Positions 45,009-52,145 of a stretch of DNA of 64,000 bases are shown here, one piece after another. The stretch is from Salegentibacter sp. Hel_I_6. GTDB lineage: Bacteria; Bacteroidota; Bacteroidia; Flavobacteriales; Flavobacteriaceae. A program made the position numbers and the translations under genes. Position 1 is the stretch's first letter; each line of letters opens with the position of its first letter. The stretch spans positions 2,976,001 to 3,040,000 of the forward strand of contig NZ_JQNQ01000001.1 in the NCBI RefSeq assembly GCF_000745315.1, written 5' to 3'. Below the pieces are notes generated by a model. That model did not search any database and had not been told where the DNA came from. It was given only the letters and a program-made list of their open reading frames with translations.

Positions 45009-46379
45009 ATGAAAGAGACTTCAGCAGAAAGCATATCGCAAAATTTTAAGGCACAAAAGGCCTTTTTTAATTCTCAGGAAACAAAAGATCCTGAATTTAG
45101 GATTAAACAGTTAAAGAGGCTAAAGGAGGCAATCTATAAATATGAAGAGAAAGTGAACGAAGCGCTGTGGCAAGACCTTCATAAGTCTAAAGAAGAAGCT
45201 TTTCTTACCGAAACGAGTTTATTGATTGAAGAGATTAATTATCATATAAAAAATCTTAAATCCTGGATGAAACCCAAAAAGGTGGGAACCCCATTGCAGA
45301 TTAAGCCTTCCAGATCAAAAATTCTTTACGAGCCGCTTGGGATAGGTTTAATAATCGCTCCCTGGAATTATCCGTTTCAGCTCACCATCAACCCTTTAAT
45401 AGGTGCAATATCTGCAGGTTGCTGTGCCGTTCTAAAACCTTCACCAGATACGCCAAATGTAGCCAGCGTGATAGAAGAAATGATTTCAGAGTGTTTTCCA
45501 TCCGATTATATTTCGGTAGTGCAGGGAGGGAAAGAAGCGAACCAGGAGTTGTTTAAATTTCCGTTTGATATTATGTTCTTCACGGGGAGCTCAACTGTAG
45601 GTAAAATTGTAATGAAAGCCGCTGCGGAGCATTTAAGTCGAGTTGTATTGGAATTAGGGGGCAAAAGCCCGTGTATTGTTAATAAAGACGCCAATTTAAA
45701 AATTGCCGGAAAACGTATTGCCTGGGGAAAAATTATAAATGCCGGTCAAACCTGTATCGCGCCAGATTATCTATTGGTGCACCAGGATGTAAAAAAAGAT
45801 TTACTAGTTGAAATCGCTAAGGCTTTTGAAGAAATGCTGGGAGAAGATATTGCAAATTGTAATTATTATGGGAGAATTGTAAGTGAGAACGCAGTGAGGC
45901 GATTAATGAAATATTTAGACGGAGATATTTATTATGGAGGAAAAGTAAATTTGGAAGAAAAATATATAGAACCCACCATTTTAAACAATGTACAGTCTGA
46001 AGATGAAATTATGCAGGAAGAGATCTTCGGGCCAATTTTACCGGTAATGGAATTTGGAGAAATGGAGGAAGCTTTGTCTTATATCAACAAAAATAAAAAA
46101 CCGCTCGCGCTATATTATTTTGGAAAGAATGCTGAAGGAATATTGAAACAAACAAGTTCTGGTGGTGCTTGTATAAATGATACTCTTTTACACGTAGCAA
46201 ATCATAAATTACCCTTTGGCGGGGTAGGAAATAGCGGTATGGGAAAATATCACGGCAAAGAAAGTTTTTTAGCTTTTACCCACGAAAGAGGAGTGGTGAA
46301 TTCTTCAGCAAAATTAGATATACCATTTAAATATCCGCCTTATAAGTTTTTTGGTTTAATAAAGAAAATAGTGGGGTAG
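45009..46379 (+). CDS. Aldehyde dehydrogenase, class-3 (membrane-type) family
   Basis: 456 residues. IAPWNYPFQLTINPLIGAI, ELGGKSPCIVN (with catalytic-base region Glu) and NAGQTCIAPDYLLV (active Cys) are conserved; GSSTVGKIVM is the NAD-binding turn. Length and the hydrophobic C-terminal KYPPYKFFGLIKKIVG place it with the ALDH3-type, CoxA/CalB-like enzymes that oxidise long-chain or aromatic aldehydes. It ends eight bases before the tRNA-Leu gene, which lies on the opposite strand. Confidence 0.93.
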   Translation: MKETSAESISQNFKAQKAFFNSQETKDPEFRIKQLKRLKEAIYKYEEKVNEALWQDLHKSKEEAFLTETSLLIEEINYHIKNLKSWMKPKKVGTPLQIKPSRSKILYEPLGIGLIIAPWNYPFQLTINPLIGAISAGCCAVLKPSPDTPNVASVIEEMISECFPSDYISVVQGGKEANQELFKFPFDIMFFTGSSTVGKIVMKAAAEHLSRVVLELGGKSPCIVNKDANLKIAGKRIAWGKIINAGQTCIAPDYLLVHQDVKKDLLVEIAKAFEEMLGEDIANCNYYGRIVSENAVRRLMKYLDGDIYYGGKVNLEEKYIEPTILNNVQSEDEIMQEEIFGPILPVMEFGEMEEALSYINKNKKPLALYYFGKNAEGILKQTSSGGACINDTLLHVANHKLPFGGVGNSGMGKYHGKESFLAFTHERGVVNSSAKLDIPFKYPPYKFFGLIKKIVG

Positions 46380-46387
46380 TAATTTAG

Positions 46388-46471
46388 TGCCCGGAGCGGG
46401 AGTCGAACCCGCACGCCCTAATGGACACATGGCCCTCAACCATGCCTGTCTACCAGTTCCAGCACCCGGGC
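46388..46471 (-). tRNA. tRNA-Leu (GAG anticodon)
   Basis: 84 bases. Acceptor GCCCGGG/TCCGGGC with discriminator A, D-arm, anticodon loop TTGAGGG giving anticodon GAG (reads CTC/CTT), a long variable arm (class II) and T-arm GGTTCGACTCC. CCA is not encoded. It is the last gene of the minus-strand tRNA cluster. Confidence 0.95.
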
Positions 46472-46540
46472 TTAAAACAAGTCTGGAAATAGAGAATTTC
46501 CAAGGGCTGTAATAAAAAAATGAATTCTAAAAGAAAGAAT

Positions 46541-46572
46541 TCTGAACTTAAAAATGTGATCTGGCTGGGGCT
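46541..46572 (-). pseudogene. tRNA-Lys 3' fragment with its flank
   Basis: 32 bases (46541-46572) identical to 46625-46656: the last 16 bases of tRNA-Lys (TGATCTGGCTGGGGCT in plus sense, 46557-46572) plus 16 bases beyond it. The tRNA body is missing; beyond it is a 52-base unrelated stretch (46573-46624). A duplication, deletion or recombination scar. Confidence 0.75.
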
Positions 46573-46640
46573 TTCCGATATTTCGCTATCACTTAAATCG
46601 GAATAAACTTCTCGCCCAACAAAATCTGAACTTAAAAATG

Positions 46641-46713
46641 TGATCTGGCTGGGGCTCGAACCCAGGACCCTCTCCTTAAAAGGGAGATGCTCTACCAACT
46701 GAGCTACCAGATC
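46641..46713 (-). tRNA. tRNA-Lys (UUU), copy 1
   Basis: 73 bases with acceptor GATCTGG/CCAGATC and discriminator A, anticodon loop CTTTTAA (anticodon UUU) and T-arm GGGTTCGAGCCCC. No encoded CCA. Identical in sequence to copy 2. Confidence 0.96.
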
Positions 46714-46778
46714 GGTTTTGATTATTTCAAAAATTTCAAAAAATAAATTCTACAAGAGAGAATTCTGAACTTAAAAAG

Positions 46779-46851
46779 TGATCTGGCTGGGGCTCGAACC
46801 CAGGACCCTCTCCTTAAAAGGGAGATGCTCTACCAACTGAGCTACCAGATC
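46779..46851 (-). tRNA. tRNA-Lys (UUU), copy 2
   Basis: 73 bases, identical to copy 1. Its 3' flank (46747-46778) is a diverged copy of the flank of the 3' fragment at 46524-46556, so the cluster grew by tandem duplication. First gene of the cluster. Confidence 0.96.
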
Positions 46852-46886
46852 AATAAAAAGCATCCGTCTTTTTGCGAATGCGGGTG

Positions 46887-46916
46887 CAAATATACATTCA
46901 TTAATTTATTTATCAA
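46887..46916 (-). promoter_or_regulatory. Promoter of the tRNA cluster
   Basis: Minus strand: TTG (46916-46914), spacer of exactly 19 bases, TATATTTG (46894-46887). A textbook Bacteroidota promoter, 36 bases before tRNA-Lys copy 2. A TTT-rich hairpin-free leader follows. Confidence 0.8.
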
Positions 46917-46940
46917 GCTTAATTTGCGATAAATTTATAT

Positions 46941-46948
46941 TAGATTTG
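46941..46948 (+). promoter_or_regulatory. -7 promoter element of aroK
   Basis: TAGATTTG, 28 bases before the aroK start codon. TTTG at 46923 is only 14 bases upstream, shorter than usual. Confidence 0.5.
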
Positions 46949-46976
46949 AATCCTTCTAATAATAAGTACTTTAACT

Positions 46977-47495
46977 ATGAAAATATTTCTAACGGGCTAT
47001 ATGGGATCGGGTAAGTCGGTGATAGGAGAGAAGCTTGCTAAAAAACTGAATTACAAATATGTAGATCTCGATGACCAGATTGAAGTGATCCAGGGGAAGA
47101 GCATTAATGATATTTTTGAAGACAGGGGTGAATTATATTTTAGAAAACTCGAATCTCAAATTTTAGACGATATTTTAGAAGATAATTCTAACATGATTAT
47201 TTCTTTGGGTGGCGGTACTCCATGCTATGGGAATAATTTCGATCGAATTTGTGAGCAAAAAGATACCACAACAGTTTATTTAAAAGCTTCCGTTCAAACT
47301 TTAACCGATAGACTTTTTGTTGAAAAAATCCATCGCCCCGTAATTAGTCATTTGGAAACACGGGAAGCTTTAGAAGAATTTATTAGAAAACACGTTTTTG
47401 AACGAGCTTACTACTATATGCAGTCAGACATTACCGTGAATGTGGATGAAAAGAATCCTGAATTAATTGTGAAGCAAATAATAGAAAAGCTATAG
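46977..47495 (+). CDS. aroK: Shikimate kinase
   Basis: 172 residues, normal length. P-loop GYMGSGKSVIGEKLAKKL, the shikimate-binding DLDDQIE, FRKLESQIL and ISLGGGTPCY motifs, and the lid Arg in EKIHRPVIS are all present. It phosphorylates shikimate at the 3 position in aromatic amino acid synthesis. It overlaps the end of the convergent PRTase gene by six bases. Confidence 0.96.
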   Translation: MKIFLTGYMGSGKSVIGEKLAKKLNYKYVDLDDQIEVIQGKSINDIFEDRGELYFRKLESQILDDILEDNSNMIISLGGGTPCYGNNFDRICEQKDTTTVYLKASVQTLTDRLFVEKIHRPVISHLETREALEEFIRKHVFERAYYYMQSDITVNVDEKNPELIVKQIIEKL

Positions 47496-47990
47496 CAATT
47501 CCGCTTTAAATTTATTTTTTTCCAGAGAAACCTTTACCGTTTCGCTTAATGAGGTTGAGAGTGAGATTCCTTTAAAATCTACTTTTACAGGGTATTTTTT
47601 ATGATTTCTATCTACTAAAACCGCAGTCTTAAATTGCTTTAGTGGAACTTCTAAAAAATGTCTTACACCATAAATTAAGGTAGTTCCGGAATTTAGTACA
47701 TCATCTACCAAAATAACCGATTTATCCTGATAAATTTTAGCTTCCAGAGAAGTAGTAATCTTTTCAAGAGGATTTTTCTTATTTACCTGAACTTCGCATA
47801 ACTGCACTTTTAGCGGTGAAATTTTCTCTACAGCTGCTTTTAAATGTGTGGCTAATTGAAAGCCTTTATTTGCAATACCGGCCAGGATAATCTCATGTTC
47901 ATCAATATTGCTTTCGTAAACCTGGTAAGCAATACGTTTAATTTTATGTTGAATTTCCTCGTGATTTAAAATTAGTACCCGTTCTTTCAT
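47490..47990 (-). CDS. PyrR-like phosphoribosyltransferase
   Basis: 166 residues. The PRPP-binding motif is VILVDDVLNSGTTL (about residues 95-108), and AGIANKGFQLATHL is the N-terminal loop. Length and the N-terminus (RVLILNHEEIQHKIKRIAYQ) fit the PyrR/uracil PRTase group. In some species PyrR binds pyr mRNA, in others it is only an enzyme; I see no regulatory leader in this window. Last gene of a minus-strand set with a methyltransferase and an S4 protein upstream. Confidence 0.88.
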   Translation of the reverse strand: MKERVLILNHEEIQHKIKRIAYQVYESNIDEHEIILAGIANKGFQLATHLKAAVEKISPLKVQLCEVQVNKKNPLEKITTSLEAKIYQDKSVILVDDVLNSGTTLIYGVRHFLEVPLKQFKTAVLVDRNHKKYPVKVDFKGISLSTSLSETVKVSLEKNKFKAELL

Positions 47991-48031
47991 TTTTCTACAA
48001 TTTATATAGCTTTTCCTTAATTTGAAGGTAT

Positions 48032-48625
48032 TTATAGTTTTCTGAATTTAAAAAACAGTTCATTTCCCTGTCTTGGTTTTATAGAATTATAGCAAGGTTC
48101 AAGAATGTCAATTTTAAAATACGGGGCAAAATACGCTAAATATTCTTCTTTGCTACCACCAAATGGCGGCCCTTGTTCAGTAAGCGGGAAGTTAAAAAGC
48201 AATCCGCATAATATTCCATTTTGGGTTAAAAGTTCAGCAGATTTTTTTGCATACTCCTTTCTGGAATCAATAGGGAGAGCACAAAAGAAGGTTTGTTCCA
48301 AAATAAGATCAAACCGGTCTTTAATTTCAAAAAAATTAATATGTAATAATTGCGCTTCCGGAAAATCGGGTACGCGAGATTTTAAATTTTCCAGCGGCTT
48401 TTTGCTGATATCGGCAACGTAAACATTTTTGTAGCCCTGTTTCATTAAATATTCGGCCTCGTAAGCGTTTCCGGCACCCGGGATTAAAATTTTAAGTTCT
48501 TTGTTTTCTAGCTGGTCTATATAAGCTTTTAAAGGTCTGGAAATCTCGCCAATATCCCATCCCGTTTGGTTTTGTTCGTAGCGCTGTGACCAAAACTCTG
48601 AAGAAAAACTATGCTTCTTTATCAT
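48032..48625 (-). CDS. Thiopurine-methyltransferase-like SAM methyltransferase
   Basis: 197 residues from ATG at 48625 (MIKKHSFSSEFWSQRYEQNQTGWDIGEIS). A start at 48664 would give a longer overlap with the S4 gene and a non-conserved N-terminus. FWSQRYEQNQTGWD is the TPMT-family opening, KILIPGAGNAYEAEYL the SAM-binding loop, and LILEQTFFCALP the substrate-binding loop. Substrate in bacteria is often tellurite, selenite or thiols; unknown here. It overlaps the S4-domain gene by 17 bases. Confidence 0.88.
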   Translation of the reverse strand: MIKKHSFSSEFWSQRYEQNQTGWDIGEISRPLKAYIDQLENKELKILIPGAGNAYEAEYLMKQGYKNVYVADISKKPLENLKSRVPDFPEAQLLHINFFEIKDRFDLILEQTFFCALPIDSRKEYAKKSAELLTQNGILCGLLFNFPLTEQGPPFGGSKEEYLAYFAPYFKIDILEPCYNSIKPRQGNELFFKFRKL

Positions 48626-49010
48626 TTGCATCAGGATTTGTGTCTGTATCTTCAAACCATTCATCTATATCGCGGCGGTCTTTTTTGGTAGGTCTTCCGG
48701 TTCCTTTTTTGCGATAATAATCTTTAGAATATTTTAAAAGCTCCAGCTTTTCAAAAGCTTCTTTTGGCGTGACGTCTATAAGATAAAGGTTTACCAGTTT
48801 TGCACCCACCCTGCTTGGAGGGAGGTCTAAAACTTCAATTTGGTAATCTATCTGGTTTTTACGTATTTTAAGTTTATCGGCTGGAAAAACTTCTTTAGAT
48901 GGTTTTACACTTACGCCATCCATTTTTACTTTTCCCTGTTTACAAGCATTGGTCGCAATGCTCCGTGTTTTAAAATATCTTACGCACCATAAAAACTTAT
49001 CAACTCTCAT
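48609..49010 (-). CDS. hslR: S4-domain RNA-binding heat-shock protein (Hsp15-like)
   Basis: 133 residues. The S4 domain is in MRVDKFLWCVRYFKTRSIATNACKQGKVKMDGVSVKPSKEV, the start of Hsp15. The C-terminus is basic then acidic (TGRPTKKDRRDIDEWFEDTD). In Escherichia coli Hsp15 rescues 50S subunits carrying nascent chains. First gene of the three-gene minus-strand unit. Confidence 0.9.
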   Translation of the reverse strand: MRVDKFLWCVRYFKTRSIATNACKQGKVKMDGVSVKPSKEVFPADKLKIRKNQIDYQIEVLDLPPSRVGAKLVNLYLIDVTPKEAFEKLELLKYSKDYYRKKGTGRPTKKDRRDIDEWFEDTDTNPDANDKEA

Positions 49011-49090
49011 AAAATCTCTCCTTTAAAACTGCGTTAATCTTAAACAAAAATACAAGAATATTGTATCTTGCGCGCCAAAATAAATAGACA

Positions 49091-50002
49091 ATGCAATTAA
49101 ACAAATTTTTTATTCTAAGCTTTATATTCGCTTTAACTTTAATTTCTTGTGGGGATGATGATAATAATAATCCTCGGGAAATTGAAGTAAGAGATCCCGA
49201 GGAGCAGGCATTAACTGATGCAGATTCCATAAATAATTTTCTGGATACTCATTTTTACAATTATGAGGAGTTCGAAAATCCAGATGAGGATTTCGATTAT
49301 ATGGTTCGGTTCGATACTATAGCTGGAGATAATGCTGATAAGAGACCACTTTCTGAAGAAGAAAATCTTATTATGAAAAAGGTGGTAAATAATGATGTAG
49401 AATATAATATGTATGTTCTTAAGGTGAGAGAAGGAGAAGGGCAGCAGCCAAGATTTACCGATTCTACCCTTGTGAGTTATCGTGGCGAATTATTAGACCT
49501 CTCTGCTTTTGATAATGCTAATACACCGGTTTGGTTTGATTTGGGAAATCCCAATCTGAGAATTGGTTTTAGGGAAGGAATTATAGAATTCAAAGCTGCA
49601 AATGGTTTTACTGTTAATCCCGATAATAGTGTAGATTTTAGCGATGATTTTGGTATAGGAGCACTTATATTTCCTTCAGGTCTTGGCTATTTTTCCAGTT
49701 CTCAACCCTCTATACCACCTTATAGTCCGTTAATTTTTACTATCAATTTATACAGAGTGAATGAAGCCGATCATGATGGTGATGGTATCCCTAGCTGGAT
49801 GGAAGATATAAATGGAAATAGAAATATTTTTGATGATGATACTGATGGCGATGGTACTCCAAACTTCGCTGATATTGATGATGATGGGGATGGGAAACCT
49901 ACCAGGGAAGAGATAATAATTAATGAAGATGGAAGTATAGAATTCCCGGATACTAATGGGAATGGTACTCCAGATTATTTAGATCCAGATACTTTTGAAT
50001 AA
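49091..50002 (+). CDS. FKBP-like lipoprotein with C-terminal calcium-binding-like repeats
   Basis: 303 residues. MQLNKFFILSFIFALTLISCGDD is a lipoprotein signal with Cys20. Residues about 110-220 form an FKBP-type domain (VEYNMYVLKVREGEG..TDSTLVSYRGELLD..RIGFREGIIEFKAANG..IPPYSPLIFTINLYRV); the DxDF active-site pattern is weak, so isomerase activity is uncertain. The last 75 residues are Asp/Gly-rich repeats of thrombospondin-type-3 type (DHDGDGIPSWMED, DDTDGDGTPNFADIDDDGDG, DTNGNGTPDYLDPD), a calcium-binding pattern. A surface or periplasmic protein is likely. A strong terminator and a decayed copy of its tail follow. Confidence 0.85.
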   Translation: MQLNKFFILSFIFALTLISCGDDDNNNPREIEVRDPEEQALTDADSINNFLDTHFYNYEEFENPDEDFDYMVRFDTIAGDNADKRPLSEEENLIMKKVVNNDVEYNMYVLKVREGEGQQPRFTDSTLVSYRGELLDLSAFDNANTPVWFDLGNPNLRIGFREGIIEFKAANGFTVNPDNSVDFSDDFGIGALIFPSGLGYFSSSQPSIPPYSPLIFTINLYRVNEADHDGDGIPSWMEDINGNRNIFDDDTDGDGTPNFADIDDDGDGKPTREEIIINEDGSIEFPDTNGNGTPDYLDPDTFE

Positions 50003-50030
50003 GTAAAAGTTTAAGAATTTTAATAATAAA

Positions 50031-50066
50031 AAAGGTTGAGTAGAAAGTCTTTCTACTCAACCTTTT
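50031..50066. terminator. Intrinsic terminator after the FKBP lipoprotein
   Basis: Arms AAAGGTTGAGTAGAAAG and CTTTCTACTCAACCTTT are perfectly complementary, and a T-run follows the right arm. It lies 29 bases after the stop codon. Confidence 0.92.
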
Positions 50067-50086
50067 TTATATTATCGCTAAGATTT

Positions 50087-50140
50087 AATCCCGATTCTAA
50101 TAGAATTGGCATATTAGATTAATGAGATCCAGATACTTTT
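50087..50140 (+). pseudogene. Decayed copy of the 3' end of the FKBP lipoprotein gene
   Basis: 54 bases that align without a gap to 49943-49996 (39 of 54 identical, with 16 identical at the end). The intact copy encodes DTNGNGTPDYLDPDTF; the decayed one reads D-S-N-R-I-G-I-L-D then two stops and DPDTF. It is the remnant of a tandem paralogue or a duplicated tail; the other part of the 50141-50282 gap shows nothing recognisable. Confidence 0.6.
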
Positions 50141-50282
50141 AAGAACATATTAAATAAGGAAAAATCATTTTTAATTCCGATCAAATGTATGAATAATCGA
50201 TAAAAGTATAGTTTAACATTTTTTATTTGTTAATGAATAGTTAATTAGAGAGTTTTGTGTTATAATTTTAAATATAACACCT

Positions 50283-51242
50283 ATGAGAAAATTTATTACC
50301 TTATTATTTATTGTTACGCTACTAGCTTGTAGTAAAGACGAAATAAATAAAGATGAAAGTAGTTTAGAGCAAGTTTCTGTTATTAAAAAATCTGACGGGA
50401 CAATTTTATCATTTCCAAGCACTGATTCCTTTTTAAAAGAATATTCAAAACTTACAATGTTAGGTTCTGAAAATGATTTTAAAAAATGGATAGATGAAAA
50501 AGGACACGGTTCTTTGCTAAATAAATCAGATAGTATTTATAGAGTCTCTGATAGTATAGGTGTGACCTATTCTAATCCTATTATGGCTATTTTCAATGAG
50601 GAAGGCGAAGTAATTATTGATGATAAGAGAATTTGGTTAAATGGGAATTCACTTTTTGTATTACCTAAAGATGAGATTAAGGAGAATAGCACTTTTAAGC
50701 TTGATCTAGATTCTAGTAAAATGAAATTATTTGGTACGGTAAATAATTTAAGCCATAACCAAAAATATAATTTGCAGGATTTGGAATCTTCTGCAAAAAA
50801 TAAAATTGAAAATGCAAATAGATGGAGAACTTTTGTTGAGAATTATGAAAGTAGGAGGCTTATAACGGAGCTTTACAATGAAACAATTACATTTTCTGAT
50901 GGGAATGTATCGAGTAAAATGTATTTAAGACTTAGAATGAATTATGAATCTTGTTCTTTTTGGAGATGTACGTGGAAAAATGCTTTATATCGTCGAAAAA
51001 TTACACTGAATTTGGATATAGATAATATTCACTGGAATAGATACAATTCGAGTGTTGTAAATACAATTTTTTATGCAGAAGGAACTTATAACTTTTTTCT
51101 TGCGAATTATCAGCACGTTAATCCTTATCAGATAGATTCTAACTTTAGGATTTCAGGAACTATTATGACGGAAGTTTTAAACGATACTGCAGGACCATAT
51201 ACTTGGATCCATAATGATATTTCTTGGTACGCAGGAGAATAA
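50283..51242 (+). CDS. Uncharacterised lipoprotein
   Basis: 319 residues. MRKFITLLFIVTLLACSKDE is a lipoprotein signal with Cys16. I do not recognise the family. After a Ser/Asp/Lys-rich region the protein has an amphipathic mid-part (EYSKLTMLGSENDFKKWI), then a C-terminal half rich in aromatic strands (LRLRMNYESCSFWRCTWKNAL, SVVNTIFYAEGTYNF) with two closely spaced cysteines. The DNA is more AT-rich and less codon-adapted than its neighbours, as for a recently acquired or fast-evolving surface protein. It is monocistronic with its own terminator. Confidence 0.55.
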   Translation: MRKFITLLFIVTLLACSKDEINKDESSLEQVSVIKKSDGTILSFPSTDSFLKEYSKLTMLGSENDFKKWIDEKGHGSLLNKSDSIYRVSDSIGVTYSNPIMAIFNEEGEVIIDDKRIWLNGNSLFVLPKDEIKENSTFKLDLDSSKMKLFGTVNNLSHNQKYNLQDLESSAKNKIENANRWRTFVENYESRRLITELYNETITFSDGNVSSKMYLRLRMNYESCSFWRCTWKNALYRRKITLNLDIDNIHWNRYNSSVVNTIFYAEGTYNFFLANYQHVNPYQIDSNFRISGTIMTEVLNDTAGPYTWIHNDISWYAGE

Positions 51243-51263
51243 GTTTTCTATAATGTACTGATA

Positions 51264-51305
51264 AAACCCGTTTAATTTTTTTAAAAAAAATAGACGGGTT
51301 TTTTT
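51264..51305. terminator. Intrinsic terminator after the unknown lipoprotein gene
   Basis: Stem AAAACCCGT / ACGGGTTTT enclosing an AT-rich part with complementary T- and A-runs, then a T-tract. It also separates the convergent barrel gene. Confidence 0.85.
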
Positions 51306-51322
51306 ATATCTCCTTTACTAAT

Positions 51323-51925
51323 CTAAAAAGCATAAGATAAACTCAAGATCCATTGTGAAGGTCTTGAATCAATAGAAAAATTTTCTTGAGCAGTTTCAGT
51401 TGCTCCAAAAGCAGTATTTTCTGTAAAAGCGCCTTCATACCTTACATCAAACCCTAAACGGCCAAGATTTATACCGGCACCAACCTGGTAGCCTACAGTA
51501 ATATCTTTTTCTACATCCCCAATTTTAAGTGTGGTGTCTTCAAGTTCGTTGTTCATAATATATTGAAAAGAAGGCCCTGCCTTAATGTTTAGCGGTCCAA
51601 AGACATTAATACCAACTAGAATTGGAGCGTCTATTTTATCAATTTTATAATTGAAATTTTCATATTCTGTGTTTAAACGGGTGAACATTAATTCTGGTTG
51701 AAGAAAAATTCCCACGATCTCAAATCGACTGAAAAAACCTATGTGGTACCCAGATTTCTCTTTCCCCTCAATGATTTGTCCAAGGTCGCTTGCTCCGTCT
51801 CCAAAGCTTTCATAATTACCGGTTGCACCGTAGTTGAAACCACCCTTGATTCCAAAATCTGCTTCCTGTGCCATAAGCCCAAAGGAGGAGCAAACAAAAA
51901 GAGCAATAAACATTAATTTTTTCAT
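51323..51925 (-). CDS. Outer-membrane beta-barrel protein (PorT/OmpA-barrel-like)
   Basis: 200 residues from ATG at 51925 (MKKLMFIALFVCSSFGLMAQE), a Sec signal peptide. A start at 51961 gives 12 residues ahead of the signal and is unlikely. The mature part EADFGIKGGFNYGATGNYES and the terminal strand QWILSLSYAF (terminal Phe) are typical of small 8-stranded barrels of the porin family in Bacteroidota. Function unknown; a structural or adhesion role is possible. Confidence 0.8.
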   Translation of the reverse strand: MKKLMFIALFVCSSFGLMAQEADFGIKGGFNYGATGNYESFGDGASDLGQIIEGKEKSGYHIGFFSRFEIVGIFLQPELMFTRLNTEYENFNYKIDKIDAPILVGINVFGPLNIKAGPSFQYIMNNELEDTTLKIGDVEKDITVGYQVGAGINLGRLGFDVRYEGAFTENTAFGATETAQENFSIDSRPSQWILSLSYAF

Positions 51926-51996
51926 AGTAGATTGTTTTATTGTTAGGTTTTGATAACGCACAAATAGTGCTTCTTATTCTATTTATAATGAAAAGA

Positions 51997-52121
51997 GGCT
52001 ATTTAAAAAGTCTTGTCTCGTCAAGCTGAACTTGTTTCAGCTTCTAACATGTTTTAAAAATAAACATATTATATCCTGAAATTAATTCAGGATGACGATT
52101 TTAAAAACTTTTAAAATAGCC
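51997..52121. repeat. Dispersed palindromic element, copy E, inside an outer stem
   Basis: Element at 52019-52097 (CGTCAAGCTGAACTTGTTTC ... CAGGATGACG). It is enclosed by arms GGCTATTTAAAAAGT (51997-52011) and ACTTTTAAAATAGCC (52107-52121), which are complementary at 14 of 15 positions. Right arm of the element has decayed (CCTGAAATTAATTCAGG). It lies between the barrel promoter side and the transketolase 3' end. Confidence 0.85.
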
Positions 52122-52145
52122 CCTTAAAATACGTAAAAAGAATTT

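Noticed and set aside
46573..46624. Small RNA between the tRNA-Lys fragment and copy 1
   Set aside because: No promoter, terminator or stable stem; just 52 bases of AT-rich sequence.
46450..46698. 82-codon minus-strand reading frame across the tRNA-Leu and tRNA-Lys genes
   Set aside because: It only reads through tRNA sequence and its flanking repeats; no protein-like features.
46541..46851. Insertion sequence or prophage at the tRNA cluster
   Set aside because: No transposase, integrase or terminal repeats are seen; only short tRNA-derived repeats.
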